A DNA stretch of 64,000 nucleotides from assembly GCA_045540015.1 (NCBI GenBank), contig JAZQGP010000049.1, forward strand, positions 37,595-101,594. Direction: 5' to 3'. The translations under genes were made by a program, and so were the position numbers. This stretch comes from UMGS1387 sp045540015 (GTDB lineage Bacteria; Bacillota; Clostridia; Oscillospirales; CAG-382). Below are positions 16,250 through 25,291 of this stretch, piece after piece; the first letter of the stretch is position 1, and each line of letters opens with the position of its first letter. The notes under the pieces were generated by a model. The model saw only the letters and a list, made by a program, of their open reading frames with translations. It did no database searches and was not told the DNA's origin.

Positions 16250-19200
16250 TTAGTCTTCGAGGAAGGATTCCTGCTCGCCGGGATGAACAACAACCACGAT
16301 ATATTCAACCGCAGGAAGCTCATCTTCATCGTCAGCCTCTTCATATTCGATGTAGCACTTAGCAAATTCGCTGTACTTAGTAGTGTACTCATCATCGCCG
16401 TCTTCGATAATCTTATCGTTGTAGCACTTGATATCCTTCTTATCAGCAGCAAGTTCTGCAACAGTAAGCTTAGATACCTCGGACTTGTAGATATCACCTG
16501 TCTTGTCGTACTTAACAAGAATAATGGGTGTATCATCTTCGAGCTGATATACTTCACTCTGGAAGTAGCTTGCATCTTCGCTGTTTACAGGAGCAATCTC
16601 AATTGTGTTATCCTTTTCCGCAACATAGGTAACAAATGCAAGATTCTTGTTTGTTGTGATGTCAATTACATCGTAAGAAGTCTTTTCTTCGTTAACCTTG
16701 CCGTCAGCTGTCATTTCAACAATCTGTCCGGAAACTGTAGCAAAAGGAACCTGAACGCTTGCTGCCTTTGCATAAGCTTTGGAGCCGGGCACATTTGAAA
16801 GCTTTTCGCCGGTAAGAGGATTGATTAAATCGTAGTAGTTGCGATATTTTTCTTCCTCGTCAACACCGGAGGTAACAGTTGTAAGAATTCTCCACTCATT
16901 TTCAACTGTCTTGGAGTTGAACTCGAAGTCTTCTGCTTCTGCATACAGGAATACAAGGTTTGCACGGTTCTTAGAATCGGGATCCGCTTTGAGAATATAC
17001 TGTACGTTTGTAAGCGGAGTGTCAGCATCGGTTGTTCCGGCAAAGGAATTGATATCAAATTCAAGATATTCGTACTTTTCCTTTGCGTCTTCAGCATCAT
17101 CTACACTTGTCTTTCTGTTACGGATTATAATTCTGGAATAATCCTGAAGTACAAGATAATCAATATACTGGATGGAATCAATACCGAGAAGTGAATAGCC
17201 TGCAGCGTCAACAAGCTGATAGCGGTTGCCTGCAACCTTGATCATACGTGCTTCATCGGAATAGTCAACATCTTCACCGAACATATCTGTGCTCTTGTCA
17301 TCAACAAGAACTGTAGGATCGTTGTTAATACCGTTGTATTCGAGGTCTTCATCTCTTGAGTGAAGCAGAGAAGTGATTGTATACACGCCGTTCTTATCAA
17401 CAGTGTATGTACAAATCTTTCCGAGGTATGCGTAAACAGGGTCATCCTGATAGGTTTCCTGAACCGTTACACCAAAGTTGTACGTTTTGCCGTCTCTTGT
17501 AGGTGTAGGATACATATCCTCGATAGTTACAGGAACGTACTTGATAGCACCGTCTACCCAAGCTCTGATACGGAATGTTGTTTCTCCCGTATCAACATCA
17601 AATTCACCTTCAAGGTAACCGCCGTTATTGTCTTCCGGACCAAGAGGAATTATAATGTTTTTGCTGTCATAAGCAACATTTCCGCCGTCAATAGGCTCGT
17701 AGAAGTAAATGTTGTTATAATTTTTGTTATAGGTATAAACGAGATACTCATTACCGAGTGCATCCGAAGAATGCAGGTGCGGCAAGTAGTTAGCGCTTGC
17801 TGAGCTGGATCTCAAAGCGTAACCGCCTTTTTCACCGGTGTCCTTATCAATGTCGCTGCCGGCAGCACCGCGGTAGCTCTTAACTGTCAAATACTGATAA
17901 CCTGTTCTGTAGCTTGTTCCGTTAATCTTAGCAGTCATTGTAGATCTGCTGTTTGAAGAAACAGGACCCTGAGCCTTCTGAAGTACGTCAAATACATCAA
18001 GCTCATTTGCATCGGGATTGAGGTATACAATTGCAAAATCACCTTCGTTGAACTTCTTACCGGAGAGATTTGCACCGTTGTAATAAATCGTAGGAACGTA
18101 TTTAATCGCATTTACATGCGCATCGTCGTTTGTAACATAAACAGGCGCGTTGTCATAATACTCTTCTATATCAGTAAAGGTATAGCCCTCATCGCCGTCC
18201 ATCTTACCGAACGTATAAGGTCTGTAGCGAACGTAGTCATATAAGGCGTCACCGTCTACATCATAGATGTCGAACTTATAAAAACCGCCGGTTGTAACCT
18301 GATGTATGTGATCAAGAAGATATACATAGTTCATAGTGCCGTTTCCTACAAAGTCAAGCTCTACATAATAAGAATATGTGCCCTTTTCTTCGTCAACGGA
18401 CTTGATGTTAATGAACTTTGCGCACTTTTCATCGCGAATTTTCTTCTGTTCGGTTTCATTTGTTTCATTGCCGTAATCGGGCTTTGAATAAGAATACGGA
18501 GCATCAAAGAAGTAAATCTCTTTTCCGTTTATTGTAAGCTTAGGCAGGAGAAGAGGATGCTGTTTGCCGCTTGCACCATACCAGTACTCATAGTAATGAT
18601 GATTTGCGTTCGCAGACATTCTCTTAACCTCTGCCTTTTCGGACGTCTGATGATCCATGTTGCTTTCAGCATAGAAAATGGTATCAATCTTATCGTCCTT
18701 ATCTACGGTGTAGAAGATATCAAATACACCCATGATGTAGTCATCAACATTTCCTGTAAGACCGAGCTTGTCGAAATCGTAGAAGAAGGACTGGATTTTT
18801 TCATTTGAATCTACTGCAACAAACTGCATCATGTTTCCTTCAAAATCATCAATAAGCGGCTTGTATTCAGTAGAGCTTTCGTCTTCATTAAAAGCAAACT
18901 TAGGAGTTGCACGAACGGTATAGCTGCCTTCGTTCACATCGTAAATGTACTCAGCAATGGTGGGATTGTATGTTCTCTTCTGCATTACGCCCTTACCGGT
19001 TGAGAGGAAACGCTCAACGTATTCAACCTCTTCATAAGCAGTTTCTCCAAAGAATGCGTTATAAAGAAGAATTGCTACAGCGCCTCTTGAAAGAGGAGTT
19101 TCATAGGAGAATGCTGACGGAATACCCTTATCGAGCGCCACGTCACTGCTCTCTGCAATATCTATGTAACCGTGAGGATAAACGATATCTCCTGTTTCAT

Positions 19201-19633
19201 AGCCCATTGCGCGAACAATCATTGTGTATGCATCCTGAAGGGTAATTGTACCGGTAGGATCAAAGACAGTTTCGCTTCTACCCTTAATAATGTTCATGGA
19301 GTTTGCCCATGAAATATATGCAAAATAGGTGCTGTCCTTAAGGTCCGTAAAGGTAGTGTGGTTTTCTCCGCCCTCCATGGAAGAACCTTTCTTCATAAGT
19401 CTGTAGATAAACGCAGCCATCTGCTGACGGGTTACGTTTTCATTTGTTCCGAATGTTGTTTCGCTCGTACCCTTTGCAACATTGAGCTGGGAGAGCAAGT
19501 TAACCGCGTCTGACAGAGTCTTGTCGGATGCATTGACATCAGTGAACTTGGCAGCAGAAGCTCCAAAGCAGAGCATTGCAGCAAGAGTTACTGCGACAAC
19601 CGCGGTCGTAAGAAACTTTTTAAAATTTCTCAT
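16250..19633 (-). CDS. Large SLH-domain surface protein (S-layer candidate 1)
   Basis: This 1,127-residue secreted protein has a signal peptide ending GASAA (about residue 28). It then has SLH repeats at about 28-82 (KFTDVNASDKTLSDAVNLL), 93-150 (TVFDPTGTITLQDAYTMIVRAMGYE) and a weaker third at about 155-200. The remaining roughly 900 residues are acidic, beta-rich and tyrosine-rich, without a recognised enzyme fold. It includes an EF-hand-like loop FDIYDVDGDALYDYVRY (about 455-471) conserved in the neighbouring paralog. Biased codons, a strong promoter, a stem-loop 5' leader and an AGGAGG site suggest high expression. It is probably an S-layer structural protein. Confidence 0.87.
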   Translation of the reverse strand: MRNFKKFLTTAVVAVTLAAMLCFGASAAKFTDVNASDKTLSDAVNLLSQLNVAKGTSETTFGTNENVTRQQMAAFIYRLMKKGSSMEGGENHTTFTDLKDSTYFAYISWANSMNIIKGRSETVFDPTGTITLQDAYTMIVRAMGYETGDIVYPHGYIDIAESSDVALDKGIPSAFSYETPLSRGAVAILLYNAFFGETAYEEVEYVERFLSTGKGVMQKRTYNPTIAEYIYDVNEGSYTVRATPKFAFNEDESSTEYKPLIDDFEGNMMQFVAVDSNEKIQSFFYDFDKLGLTGNVDDYIMGVFDIFYTVDKDDKIDTIFYAESNMDHQTSEKAEVKRMSANANHHYYEYWYGASGKQHPLLLPKLTINGKEIYFFDAPYSYSKPDYGNETNETEQKKIRDEKCAKFINIKSVDEEKGTYSYYVELDFVGNGTMNYVYLLDHIHQVTTGGFYKFDIYDVDGDALYDYVRYRPYTFGKMDGDEGYTFTDIEEYYDNAPVYVTNDDAHVNAIKYVPTIYYNGANLSGKKFNEGDFAIVYLNPDANELDVFDVLQKAQGPVSSNSRSTMTAKINGTSYRTGYQYLTVKSYRGAAGSDIDKDTGEKGGYALRSSSASANYLPHLHSSDALGNEYLVYTYNKNYNNIYFYEPIDGGNVAYDSKNIIIPLGPEDNNGGYLEGEFDVDTGETTFRIRAWVDGAIKYVPVTIEDMYPTPTRDGKTYNFGVTVQETYQDDPVYAYLGKICTYTVDKNGVYTITSLLHSRDEDLEYNGINNDPTVLVDDKSTDMFGEDVDYSDEARMIKVAGNRYQLVDAAGYSLLGIDSIQYIDYLVLQDYSRIIIRNRKTSVDDAEDAKEKYEYLEFDINSFAGTTDADTPLTNVQYILKADPDSKNRANLVFLYAEAEDFEFNSKTVENEWRILTTVTSGVDEEEKYRNYYDLINPLTGEKLSNVPGSKAYAKAASVQVPFATVSGQIVEMTADGKVNEEKTSYDVIDITTNKNLAFVTYVAEKDNTIEIAPVNSEDASYFQSEVYQLEDDTPIILVKYDKTGDIYKSEVSKLTVAELAADKKDIKCYNDKIIEDGDDEYTTKYSEFAKCYIEYEEADDEDELPAVEYIVVVVHPGEQESFLED

Positions 19634-19642
19634 TTGATAACC

Positions 19643-19680
19643 TCCTGTTTAGTCTCGTGTACGCATAATATCACGAGATT
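19643..19680 (-). promoter_or_regulatory. 5' leader stem-loop of S-layer candidate 1
   Basis: The inverted repeat TCTCGTG ... CACGAGA lies in the transcript leader between promoter and ribosome binding site. It resembles the leader hairpin of the paralog and may stabilise the mRNA. Confidence 0.5.
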
Positions 19681-19694
19681 AATTTACATTGTAT

Positions 19695-19723
19695 ATTTTA
19701 CAACATTCCTTTCAATATTGCAA
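19695..19723 (-). promoter_or_regulatory. Promoter of S-layer candidate 1
   Basis: The -35 is TTGCAA (19723-19718) and the -10 is TAAAAT (19700-19695), with a 17-bp spacer. The same unusual -35 is used by the paralog. Confidence 0.75.
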
Positions 19724-19782
19724 GCATTTTTTGTAATTGTAACACAAAAGTAACATAAGCATTATTTTATTATAAAGAGAGC

Positions 19783-19814
19783 ATAAAAAAATCCCCGACC
19801 TTTCGGTCGGGGAT
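19783..19814 (-). terminator. Terminator of second SLH gene
   Basis: The perfect stem ATCCCCGACC ... GGTCGGGGAT (19791-19814) is followed on the minus strand by TTTTTT. Confidence 0.9.
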
Positions 19815-19838
19815 CCGATTTGTTAATTCAAATCCAAC

Positions 19839-22800
19839 TTACGCCTGAACACTGCATTCTTCGTGGAGCTTAGCTGTGTGAGTTGTAAGGTAGGTTTCTG
19901 CTTCATTGGAGTGAACAAGTACAACAACCATAGTAACCTTGTTGAGTTCGCCATCTTCGAGGTTAGTCTCATTTTCAGTTACAACGTATGCCTTGATGTA
20001 CTTAGCATAGCCTGTCTTGTAGTTGCCCTTGTTGTCTTCAACCTTAGTGTTGTAGCACTTGTAATCGGTAGAAGTGGAAGCAAGGTCAGCTGTTGTGAGG
20101 AGGCTCATTGTACCCCACTGAACAAAGGAATCCTTGTTGTTGTTGTCAGGATACTTGATCATAGATACTGCAGTATTGTTGTCAACCTGGTAGGATTCGA
20201 TTGTGCCTTCTTCAACGTCATTCCAGCATCCGCCAACGGGAGCAAGCATGAGGATCTTGTCGGATTCGCTGTATTCAACGATCCAAGCTGTACCTGCCTT
20301 AGCATCGCCGCCGTCGATTTCTGCGAGGAAGTCTGTGGAGTTGATGTCGAGTGCGTCAAGAACAGCTTCATCTTCGTCAACCTTGCCGTCCTTGAGTTCA
20401 ACTACAGAACCGACAGCTTTTGCAGCAGCGAGCTGTGTAGCCTTGCTTGCAGAGTCATTACCGGTAACTTCAGCCTTCTTACCTGTGAAAGGATCGTAAA
20501 CTGTGTAGTAGTTTCTGTAGTAGTCGTTTTCGTCGATGTTTACATCAGAGTTAGCAATGATTCTGTAACCTGTAGAAGTGGAAGCACCCTTGAGGTCGAA
20601 GTCTTCTGCTTCTGCGTAAAGAACAACGAGGTTTTCTCTTGTTGTGCTGTCAGCATCGTTAGCAACGATGTAAGCTACATTGTAGAGTTCAACTTCAGAA
20701 GAAGTGTTGAATGTTGTTGCATCGTATTCGATGTATTCAACCTTTTCGTCATCAGTACCCTTATGCTTTGTGTTCTTGATGATGATCTTTGTGTAATCAG
20801 TGAAGTTGAATCTGTAACCGAGGTTAGCACCTTCAAGATCAAATCTTGTGCCAGCGAACTTGGTAAGGAATACAGGCCCTGCAACCTTGCCGAGGTACTG
20901 GAGATCATCTTCTTCTGTGTCCTTAAGAACAGTGGCACCGAGGTTAGTCCATACGTCGTTTTCGTCATAACCCCAGTTGATACCAACGTACTTTTCATCA
21001 CCGGTCTTATCTTCATCTTCTGCATTTTCAAGAGATGTAATTGTGTAAACACCGTCGGAATCTACTGTGTAAGTACAGAGCTGGTCAAGGTAATCAGCTG
21101 TTACGTCACCGTTAGCAACGATTACAGGATATACATCTTCAGTTTCAATAGTAACCCACTTGAGGTCGCCGTCAACCCATGCATAGATGCGTGTTACGTA
21201 TTCGCCGAGATCAGTATCGAACTTTTCGTCAACTGTTCTGGGAGTAACGTTCTTCTTGCTGTATGTTGTAGGAATGATAAGATTATCAGTGAACTTGAGG
21301 TTAGCGGACTTAGCGCCTTCCTGATGGAGAACTACACCGTCGTAGATGTAGAGGTTGAGTTCTTCGTCGTTGATGTACTCAGCGTCGAGAAGAGCATCAA
21401 ATGCATCAAAGCCTTCATATGCTTCAACATCGTACTGTACATCATCAACATATACTTTCTCAACATCATCATAGTGTCTAGGTGCATAGTTAGCAACATA
21501 CTTCCATGCGCCGTCGAGAGCAACAGTTGTGTTGTCAGAAAGTGTGATTGTCTTTTCAGCCTTCTTGTAGGACTTGATTGTAGCGGTTGTAGGCTTAAGA
21601 ACTGTAGCAACCTTAACTACATTGTTGTCCTGGCTGTAGTAACCGATTACATAATCTTCATTCTCGAACTTTTCGCCGAGGAGAGTTGCTTCGTTAGTGT
21701 AGATAACAGGGATTTTGCCTGCTTCAATATCACTTGCGATTGTAGAGAAGTCGTTATCAACGAATTCCATCTCATCGTCAGTATCAACCTGGAAGAGAAC
21801 GTAAGGCTTGTAGTCGATGTAGTCATAGAGACCGTCGCCGTCTACATCATAGATGTCAGCTTCGTAAAGACCACCGTAGTAAGCCTCTGTGTAGTCATCA
21901 ACGAGCTTAGTTGCTTCTGCAACATAGAGACCGTCTGTTTCGTCTTCATCAAGTGCGGATTCAATTGCAATTTCTGCAACAGTTGCTTCGTAGATTCCCT
22001 TGTCTTCGTCAACGAGCTCGAAGCTAACAGTACCGATGTTTTCTTCATTTCTTTCGGTGTACATTGTTGCAGGATTGTTTGTGCTGGTGTAGCTGGGGTT
22101 AGCATAGGAATAAGGAGCGTTATAGAAGTAAATAACGTCTGTTCCTGTAGTTACCTTACCGGAGAGAATCTTAGCATCTGTTGTGTCAAAGTAGCTGTTT
22201 GCGTTGTTTGTAGTAACTGTAGCGAACTTGAGGTCGTTAACAGTCTTCTTTGTCATTGCGGAGTTAGCATAGAGAACCTTATCGATTTCGTAGTAATCTC
22301 CAGCCTTAGCCTTGTCGCCGTGAACAACATAGAGTTCAAAGTGTGCAAGGAAGAGGTCATCAAGCTTATCAGCATCTACGCCGAGGTCATCGGGAGTGAG
22401 GTAAACCTGAACGGGAGACTTGTCGATGTTTTCATCTTCTTCTACTGCGAGAAGAACTGCATCGTAGCCGAGATCGTTGGTTGCTTCAGTATCTGTTGTC
22501 TGGTAGTGAGGAGTAGCTACTACCTGATATTCAACAGTCTTAACACCGAAAACGTCTTCGCAAAGAACAGGATATGTTTCTTCTTCAACGAGGTATGCGC
22601 CGTTTTCTGTTACGATTTCCTTGTAGTCGATTGTAGCAACGCCCATTTTTGCAAAGAATGCATTGTAAAGAAGGATAGCCATATCGCCTCTTGTAAGAGC
22701 GTCTGTGTAATCAACTGTGGAAGCGAGACCTTCAGCGAGATCTACGTCTTCAGCTTCAGCTACTTCAATGTAACCGAAGGGATACTGGAGCTTTTCACCG

Positions 22801-23243
22801 TCTGCTTCGTACTTGAGTGCACGAACGATCATTGTGTAAGCTTCCTGGAGTGTGATTGCACCCTTAGGATCGAAAGCTGTTGCGCTTCTACCTGTAACGA
22901 TGCCCTGCTGAGCTGCCCAGCCGATAGCATAGTTGTAAGTAGGATCTGTGAGGTCCTTGAAGTTAGTAACGTTTCCGCCGTTTGCGGGAGCGTCCTTACC
23001 GCCCTTCATCAATCTGTAGATGAAGAGAGCGAACTGCTGGCGAGTAACGAGTTCGTCTGTTCCGAACTTTGTTTCGGAAACACCCTTCGCTACGCCCATG
23101 TAGTTGAGAAGACTAACAGCGTCTGCAAGATATTCGTTGTCAGCGCTTACGTCTTCGAATGCAGCAGATGTTGTGAAGCTCATTGCGCTTACAACCATCA
23201 TCACTGCGAGAACGAGTGTAAGAAATTTCTTGAAATTTCTCAT
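19839..23243 (-). CDS. Large SLH-domain surface protein (S-layer candidate 2)
   Basis: This 1,134-residue paralog of the preceding gene shares the start MRNFKKFLT, the signal peptide (ending TSAA), the SLH repeats (about 28-80, 93-150, 155-210) and the loop ADIYDVDGDGLYDYIDYKPY. The start is the internal ATG after AGGAGG; an upstream in-frame extension runs through a dispersed repeat and is not coding. Over almost the whole gene no TTA, CTA or TCA codon is used, so the opposite strand stays open for 1,133 codons. This is strong codon selection, typical of the most abundant proteins. It is likely the main S-layer subunit, with candidate 1 as alternative or partner. Confidence 0.88.
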   Translation of the reverse strand: MRNFKKFLTLVLAVMMVVSAMSFTTSAAFEDVSADNEYLADAVSLLNYMGVAKGVSETKFGTDELVTRQQFALFIYRLMKGGKDAPANGGNVTNFKDLTDPTYNYAIGWAAQQGIVTGRSATAFDPKGAITLQEAYTMIVRALKYEADGEKLQYPFGYIEVAEAEDVDLAEGLASTVDYTDALTRGDMAILLYNAFFAKMGVATIDYKEIVTENGAYLVEEETYPVLCEDVFGVKTVEYQVVATPHYQTTDTEATNDLGYDAVLLAVEEDENIDKSPVQVYLTPDDLGVDADKLDDLFLAHFELYVVHGDKAKAGDYYEIDKVLYANSAMTKKTVNDLKFATVTTNNANSYFDTTDAKILSGKVTTGTDVIYFYNAPYSYANPSYTSTNNPATMYTERNEENIGTVSFELVDEDKGIYEATVAEIAIESALDEDETDGLYVAEATKLVDDYTEAYYGGLYEADIYDVDGDGLYDYIDYKPYVLFQVDTDDEMEFVDNDFSTIASDIEAGKIPVIYTNEATLLGEKFENEDYVIGYYSQDNNVVKVATVLKPTTATIKSYKKAEKTITLSDNTTVALDGAWKYVANYAPRHYDDVEKVYVDDVQYDVEAYEGFDAFDALLDAEYINDEELNLYIYDGVVLHQEGAKSANLKFTDNLIIPTTYSKKNVTPRTVDEKFDTDLGEYVTRIYAWVDGDLKWVTIETEDVYPVIVANGDVTADYLDQLCTYTVDSDGVYTITSLENAEDEDKTGDEKYVGINWGYDENDVWTNLGATVLKDTEEDDLQYLGKVAGPVFLTKFAGTRFDLEGANLGYRFNFTDYTKIIIKNTKHKGTDDEKVEYIEYDATTFNTSSEVELYNVAYIVANDADSTTRENLVVLYAEAEDFDLKGASTSTGYRIIANSDVNIDENDYYRNYYTVYDPFTGKKAEVTGNDSASKATQLAAAKAVGSVVELKDGKVDEDEAVLDALDINSTDFLAEIDGGDAKAGTAWIVEYSESDKILMLAPVGGCWNDVEEGTIESYQVDNNTAVSMIKYPDNNNKDSFVQWGTMSLLTTADLASTSTDYKCYNTKVEDNKGNYKTGYAKYIKAYVVTENETNLEDGELNKVTMVVVLVHSNEAETYLTTHTAKLHEECSVQA

Positions 23244-23278
23244 GGTGGAATTCCTCCTGTTTAAAATATTTTTGTATG

Positions 23279-23297
23279 ACAAAACACGAGGTTTTGT
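23279..23297 (-). promoter_or_regulatory. 5' leader stem-loop of S-layer candidate 2
   Basis: The stem ACAAAAC ... GTTTTGT lies in the transcript leader, just after the start of transcription. Confidence 0.5.
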
Positions 23298-23306
23298 TAC
23301 GCTATT

Positions 23307-23335
23307 ATAATAATCCAAGTCAATATTTTTTGCAA
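23307..23335 (-). promoter_or_regulatory. Promoter of S-layer candidate 2
   Basis: The -35 is TTGCAA (23335-23330) and the -10 is TATTAT (23312-23307), with a 17-bp spacer. Confidence 0.75.
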
Positions 23336-23367
23336 TACCTTTTTTTAAACTGTAACACAACTGTAAC

Positions 23368-23522
23368 ACAAGCTTTTTGAAAAAAGCTTGGCAAAAACTT
23401 TTGAACGGTGAAATTGAAGTCTGAACAACTTCAATTTCACATACCGCCTCATTGCCGCTTTGCATAAAGTTTAAACTACATCAATTTCACATATTGCCTC
23501 ATTGCTGCTTTGCACAAGGTTC
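23368..23522. repeat. Dispersed palindromic repeat, copy B
   Basis: The module AAGCTTTTTGAAAAAAGCTT GGCAAAAACTTTT is followed by a GTGAAATTGAAG ... CTTCAATTTCAC hairpin. Then come two 60-bp direct copies of ATCAATTTCACATAtTGCCTC with GCTTTGCA. It fills most of the gap between the S-layer gene and rplT; the rest (23523-23685) shows nothing recognisable. Confidence 0.75.
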
Positions 23523-23685
23523 AGGCAACCTGTAATTCTATTATACACGCTTATTCCTTGTTAGCAATATATCAGCTGAAACTGTAATATTACTGTAACA
23601 TACTCTTTCGATTATGCGCTTATATAATATAGGAAGAAAACCGAAATTTTTAATCTCAATTTTGCAGTTTATCCGGCTTTTAAAT

Positions 23686-23714
23686 AAAAAATCGCGCCAA
23701 CATAAATGTCAGCG
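23686..23714 (-). terminator. Terminator of infC-rpmI-rplT
   Basis: The imperfect stem GCGC-TG-ACAT ... ATGT-TG-GCGC is followed by ATTTTTTA on the minus strand, 17 bp beyond rplT. Confidence 0.65.
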
Positions 23715-23730
23715 CAAATTTCATTTTAAA

Positions 23731-24084
23731 TTAAAGAGCTGCCTTTGCCTGCTCAACGAGCTTTGCAAATCCTGCTTTGTCAGCTACAGCTATTTCAGCA
23801 AGCATCTTTCTGTTGAGAGTAACGCCTGCCTTCTTAAGACCGTTCATGAATGTAGAATAGTTCATGCCGTTGTTCTTAGCTTCTGCAGAAATTCTGGTAA
23901 TCCAGAGTTTTCTGAATTCTCTCTTCTTGAGCTTTCTGCCGGTGAATGCGTAGTTGCCGCTCTTCATTACAGCCTGCTTTGCCATCTTGAAGTGCTTGCT
24001 CTTTGCACCCCAATAACCCTTAGCTGCCTTTAATACTTTATTGCGTCTCTTTCTTGTCATAAGAGCGCCCTTAACTCTTGCCAT
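23731..24084 (-). CDS. rplT: 50S ribosomal protein L20
   Basis: This 117-residue protein is an essential large-subunit assembly protein that binds 23S rRNA and, in Firmicutes, also represses its own operon. The start MARVKGALMTRKRRNKVLKAAKGYWG and the segment LWITRISAEAKNNGMNYSTF are diagnostic. It is the last gene of infC-rpmI-rplT. Confidence 0.98.
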   Translation of the reverse strand: MARVKGALMTRKRRNKVLKAAKGYWGAKSKHFKMAKQAVMKSGNYAFTGRKLKKREFRKLWITRISAEAKNNGMNYSTFMNGLKKAGVTLNRKMLAEIAVADKAGFAKLVEQAKAAL

Positions 24085-24163
24085 TTATGTCACTTTCCTT
24101 TCTTAGCAGCGGAAAACAGTTCCGCATCAATTCGTTTTGTTTTGTGAGCTTTTACTCTCGCGC

Positions 24164-24361
24164 TTACGCGTAAGGAATGAGTCTCTTTACGTTTGCTGCG
24201 AAAGAATCGCTGAGCATTGCGCCGCCTCTGAGCTGACGCTTTCTCTTAGGAGTCTTGATGCCGAGCTTATGACGTCTGTATGACTGGTTATACTTAACCT
24301 TGCCGCTCTTAGTTACGCTAAAGCGCTTTGCTGTAGCCTTATGTGACTTCTGCTTTCCCAC
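24164..24361 (-). CDS. rpmI: 50S ribosomal protein L35
   Basis: This 65-residue basic protein starts MGKQKSHKATAKRFSVTKSG, with the conserved RRHKLGIKTPKRKRQLRG segment. It is the middle gene of the infC operon. The length is normal. Confidence 0.98.
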   Translation of the reverse strand: MGKQKSHKATAKRFSVTKSGKVKYNQSYRRHKLGIKTPKRKRQLRGGAMLSDSFAANVKRLIPYA

Positions 24362-24427
24362 TGTGAATACTTCCTTTCAATATAAAGTTGCAACATCTGC
24401 TGCACAGATTACGTTTTTTACCGCGGG

Positions 24428-24967
24428 TTACTTTTTAGATGTGTTTCCCGGAGCATTAAGCTTGGAATTAACGAACATAATCATCTGACGTCCGTCGAGC
24501 ACCGGCTTCTTTTCGATAATGCCGATATCCGTAAGCGCGTCTCCGAATCTTGTTATAACATCAAGACCGATTGCCGTATGGCTCATTTCTCTGCCCTTGA
24601 ACTTGATACAAACCTTCACCTTTGCTCCGTCGTCAAGAAAACGGCGTGCATGCTTGAGCTTTGTTTCAAAGTCGTGTGTGTCGATTCTGCAGGAGAGCTG
24701 AACCTCCTTGATATCGATGGTCTGCTGTTTCTTTCTCTGTTCTTTTTCCTTCTTTTCTCTCTCGAAGCGATACTTTCCGTAGTCGAGAATACGGCATACG
24801 GGAGGCTCGGAATTGGGAGAGATTTCAACAAGGTCGAGTCCCTTATCGTAAGCGATGTTCAGTGCCGCAGAGGTCTGCATAACACCGAGCTGTTCGCCGC
24901 TATCGTCGATTACTCTTATTTCCTTTGCTCGGATTTCCTCGTTGATATTAAGCTCCTTGGTTGCTAT
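24428..24967 (-). CDS. infC: Translation initiation factor IF-3, probable ATA start
   Basis: The protein prevents premature subunit joining and checks start codons on the 30S subunit. It has the N-terminal domain (ATKELNINEEIRAKEIRVI ... GLDLVEISP), the lysine-rich linker and the C-terminal domain (KVCIKFKGREMSHTAIG). The first in-frame ATG is far too late, and an upstream TTG overlaps the ribosome binding site itself. GGAGGTG lies 6 nt before an ATA codon (24967-24965), exactly where IF-3 normally begins, giving 179 residues. Non-canonical starts (AUU) are known for infC and allow IF-3 to repress its own translation. The ATA choice here is inferred from position. Confidence 0.93.
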   Translation of the reverse strand: MATKELNINEEIRAKEIRVIDDSGEQLGVMQTSAALNIAYDKGLDLVEISPNSEPPVCRILDYGKYRFEREKKEKEQRKKQQTIDIKEVQLSCRIDTHDFETKLKHARRFLDDGAKVKVCIKFKGREMSHTAIGLDVITRFGDALTDIGIIEKKPVLDGRQMIMFVNSKLNAPGNTSKK

Positions 24968-24984
24968 AAATAACACCTCCAAAT

Positions 24985-25130
24985 AGATTTACCCTAAAGG
25001 TAACAACAAAAAACGAGGGCAGTGACCCTCGCAAAACAACAACACCCCTAAAAACGGCATATGCCGCCCAAAGGTTTGTTATTAACCTTCCGCTATTCAC
25101 GGTGGGTGAGATTGCTCTGCTTCTTTGTCT
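24985..25130 (-). promoter_or_regulatory. L20-type leader (attenuator) of infC-rpmI-rplT
   Basis: The roughly 145-nt transcribed leader is structured and ends in an intrinsic-terminator-like hairpin, CGAGGGTC-ACTG-CCCTCG with TTTTTTG (25031-25008), ahead of the infC ribosome binding site. The position and the GAGCAATCTCACCC segment fit the Firmicute L20 leader. There, excess L20 binds the leader and promotes early termination. I assign the family by context; a covariance search would settle it. Confidence 0.72.
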
Positions 25131-25135
25131 AAAGT

Positions 25136-25164
25136 ATAATAACACACATCAAAGTGTTTGTCAA
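25136..25164 (-). promoter_or_regulatory. Promoter of infC operon
   Basis: The -35 is TTGACA (25164-25159) and the -10 is TATTAT (25141-25136), with a 17-bp spacer. Confidence 0.85.
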
Positions 25165-25291
25165 GAGTTTTTTGAAAAGTTTTTTGAATTTAATCAAAAA
25201 AGTCTTCCCACTGCTCACTATATATAATATATGTAGGAAACATAAACGCGAGCTGCTCCGTTCATGCACAAAGCAGCTCATCAAAACAAAA

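Noticed and set aside
19863..23264. 1,133-codon plus-strand gene
   Set aside because: It mirrors the codons of the SLH gene, is cysteine- and valine-rich, has no family features, and is explained by codon bias.
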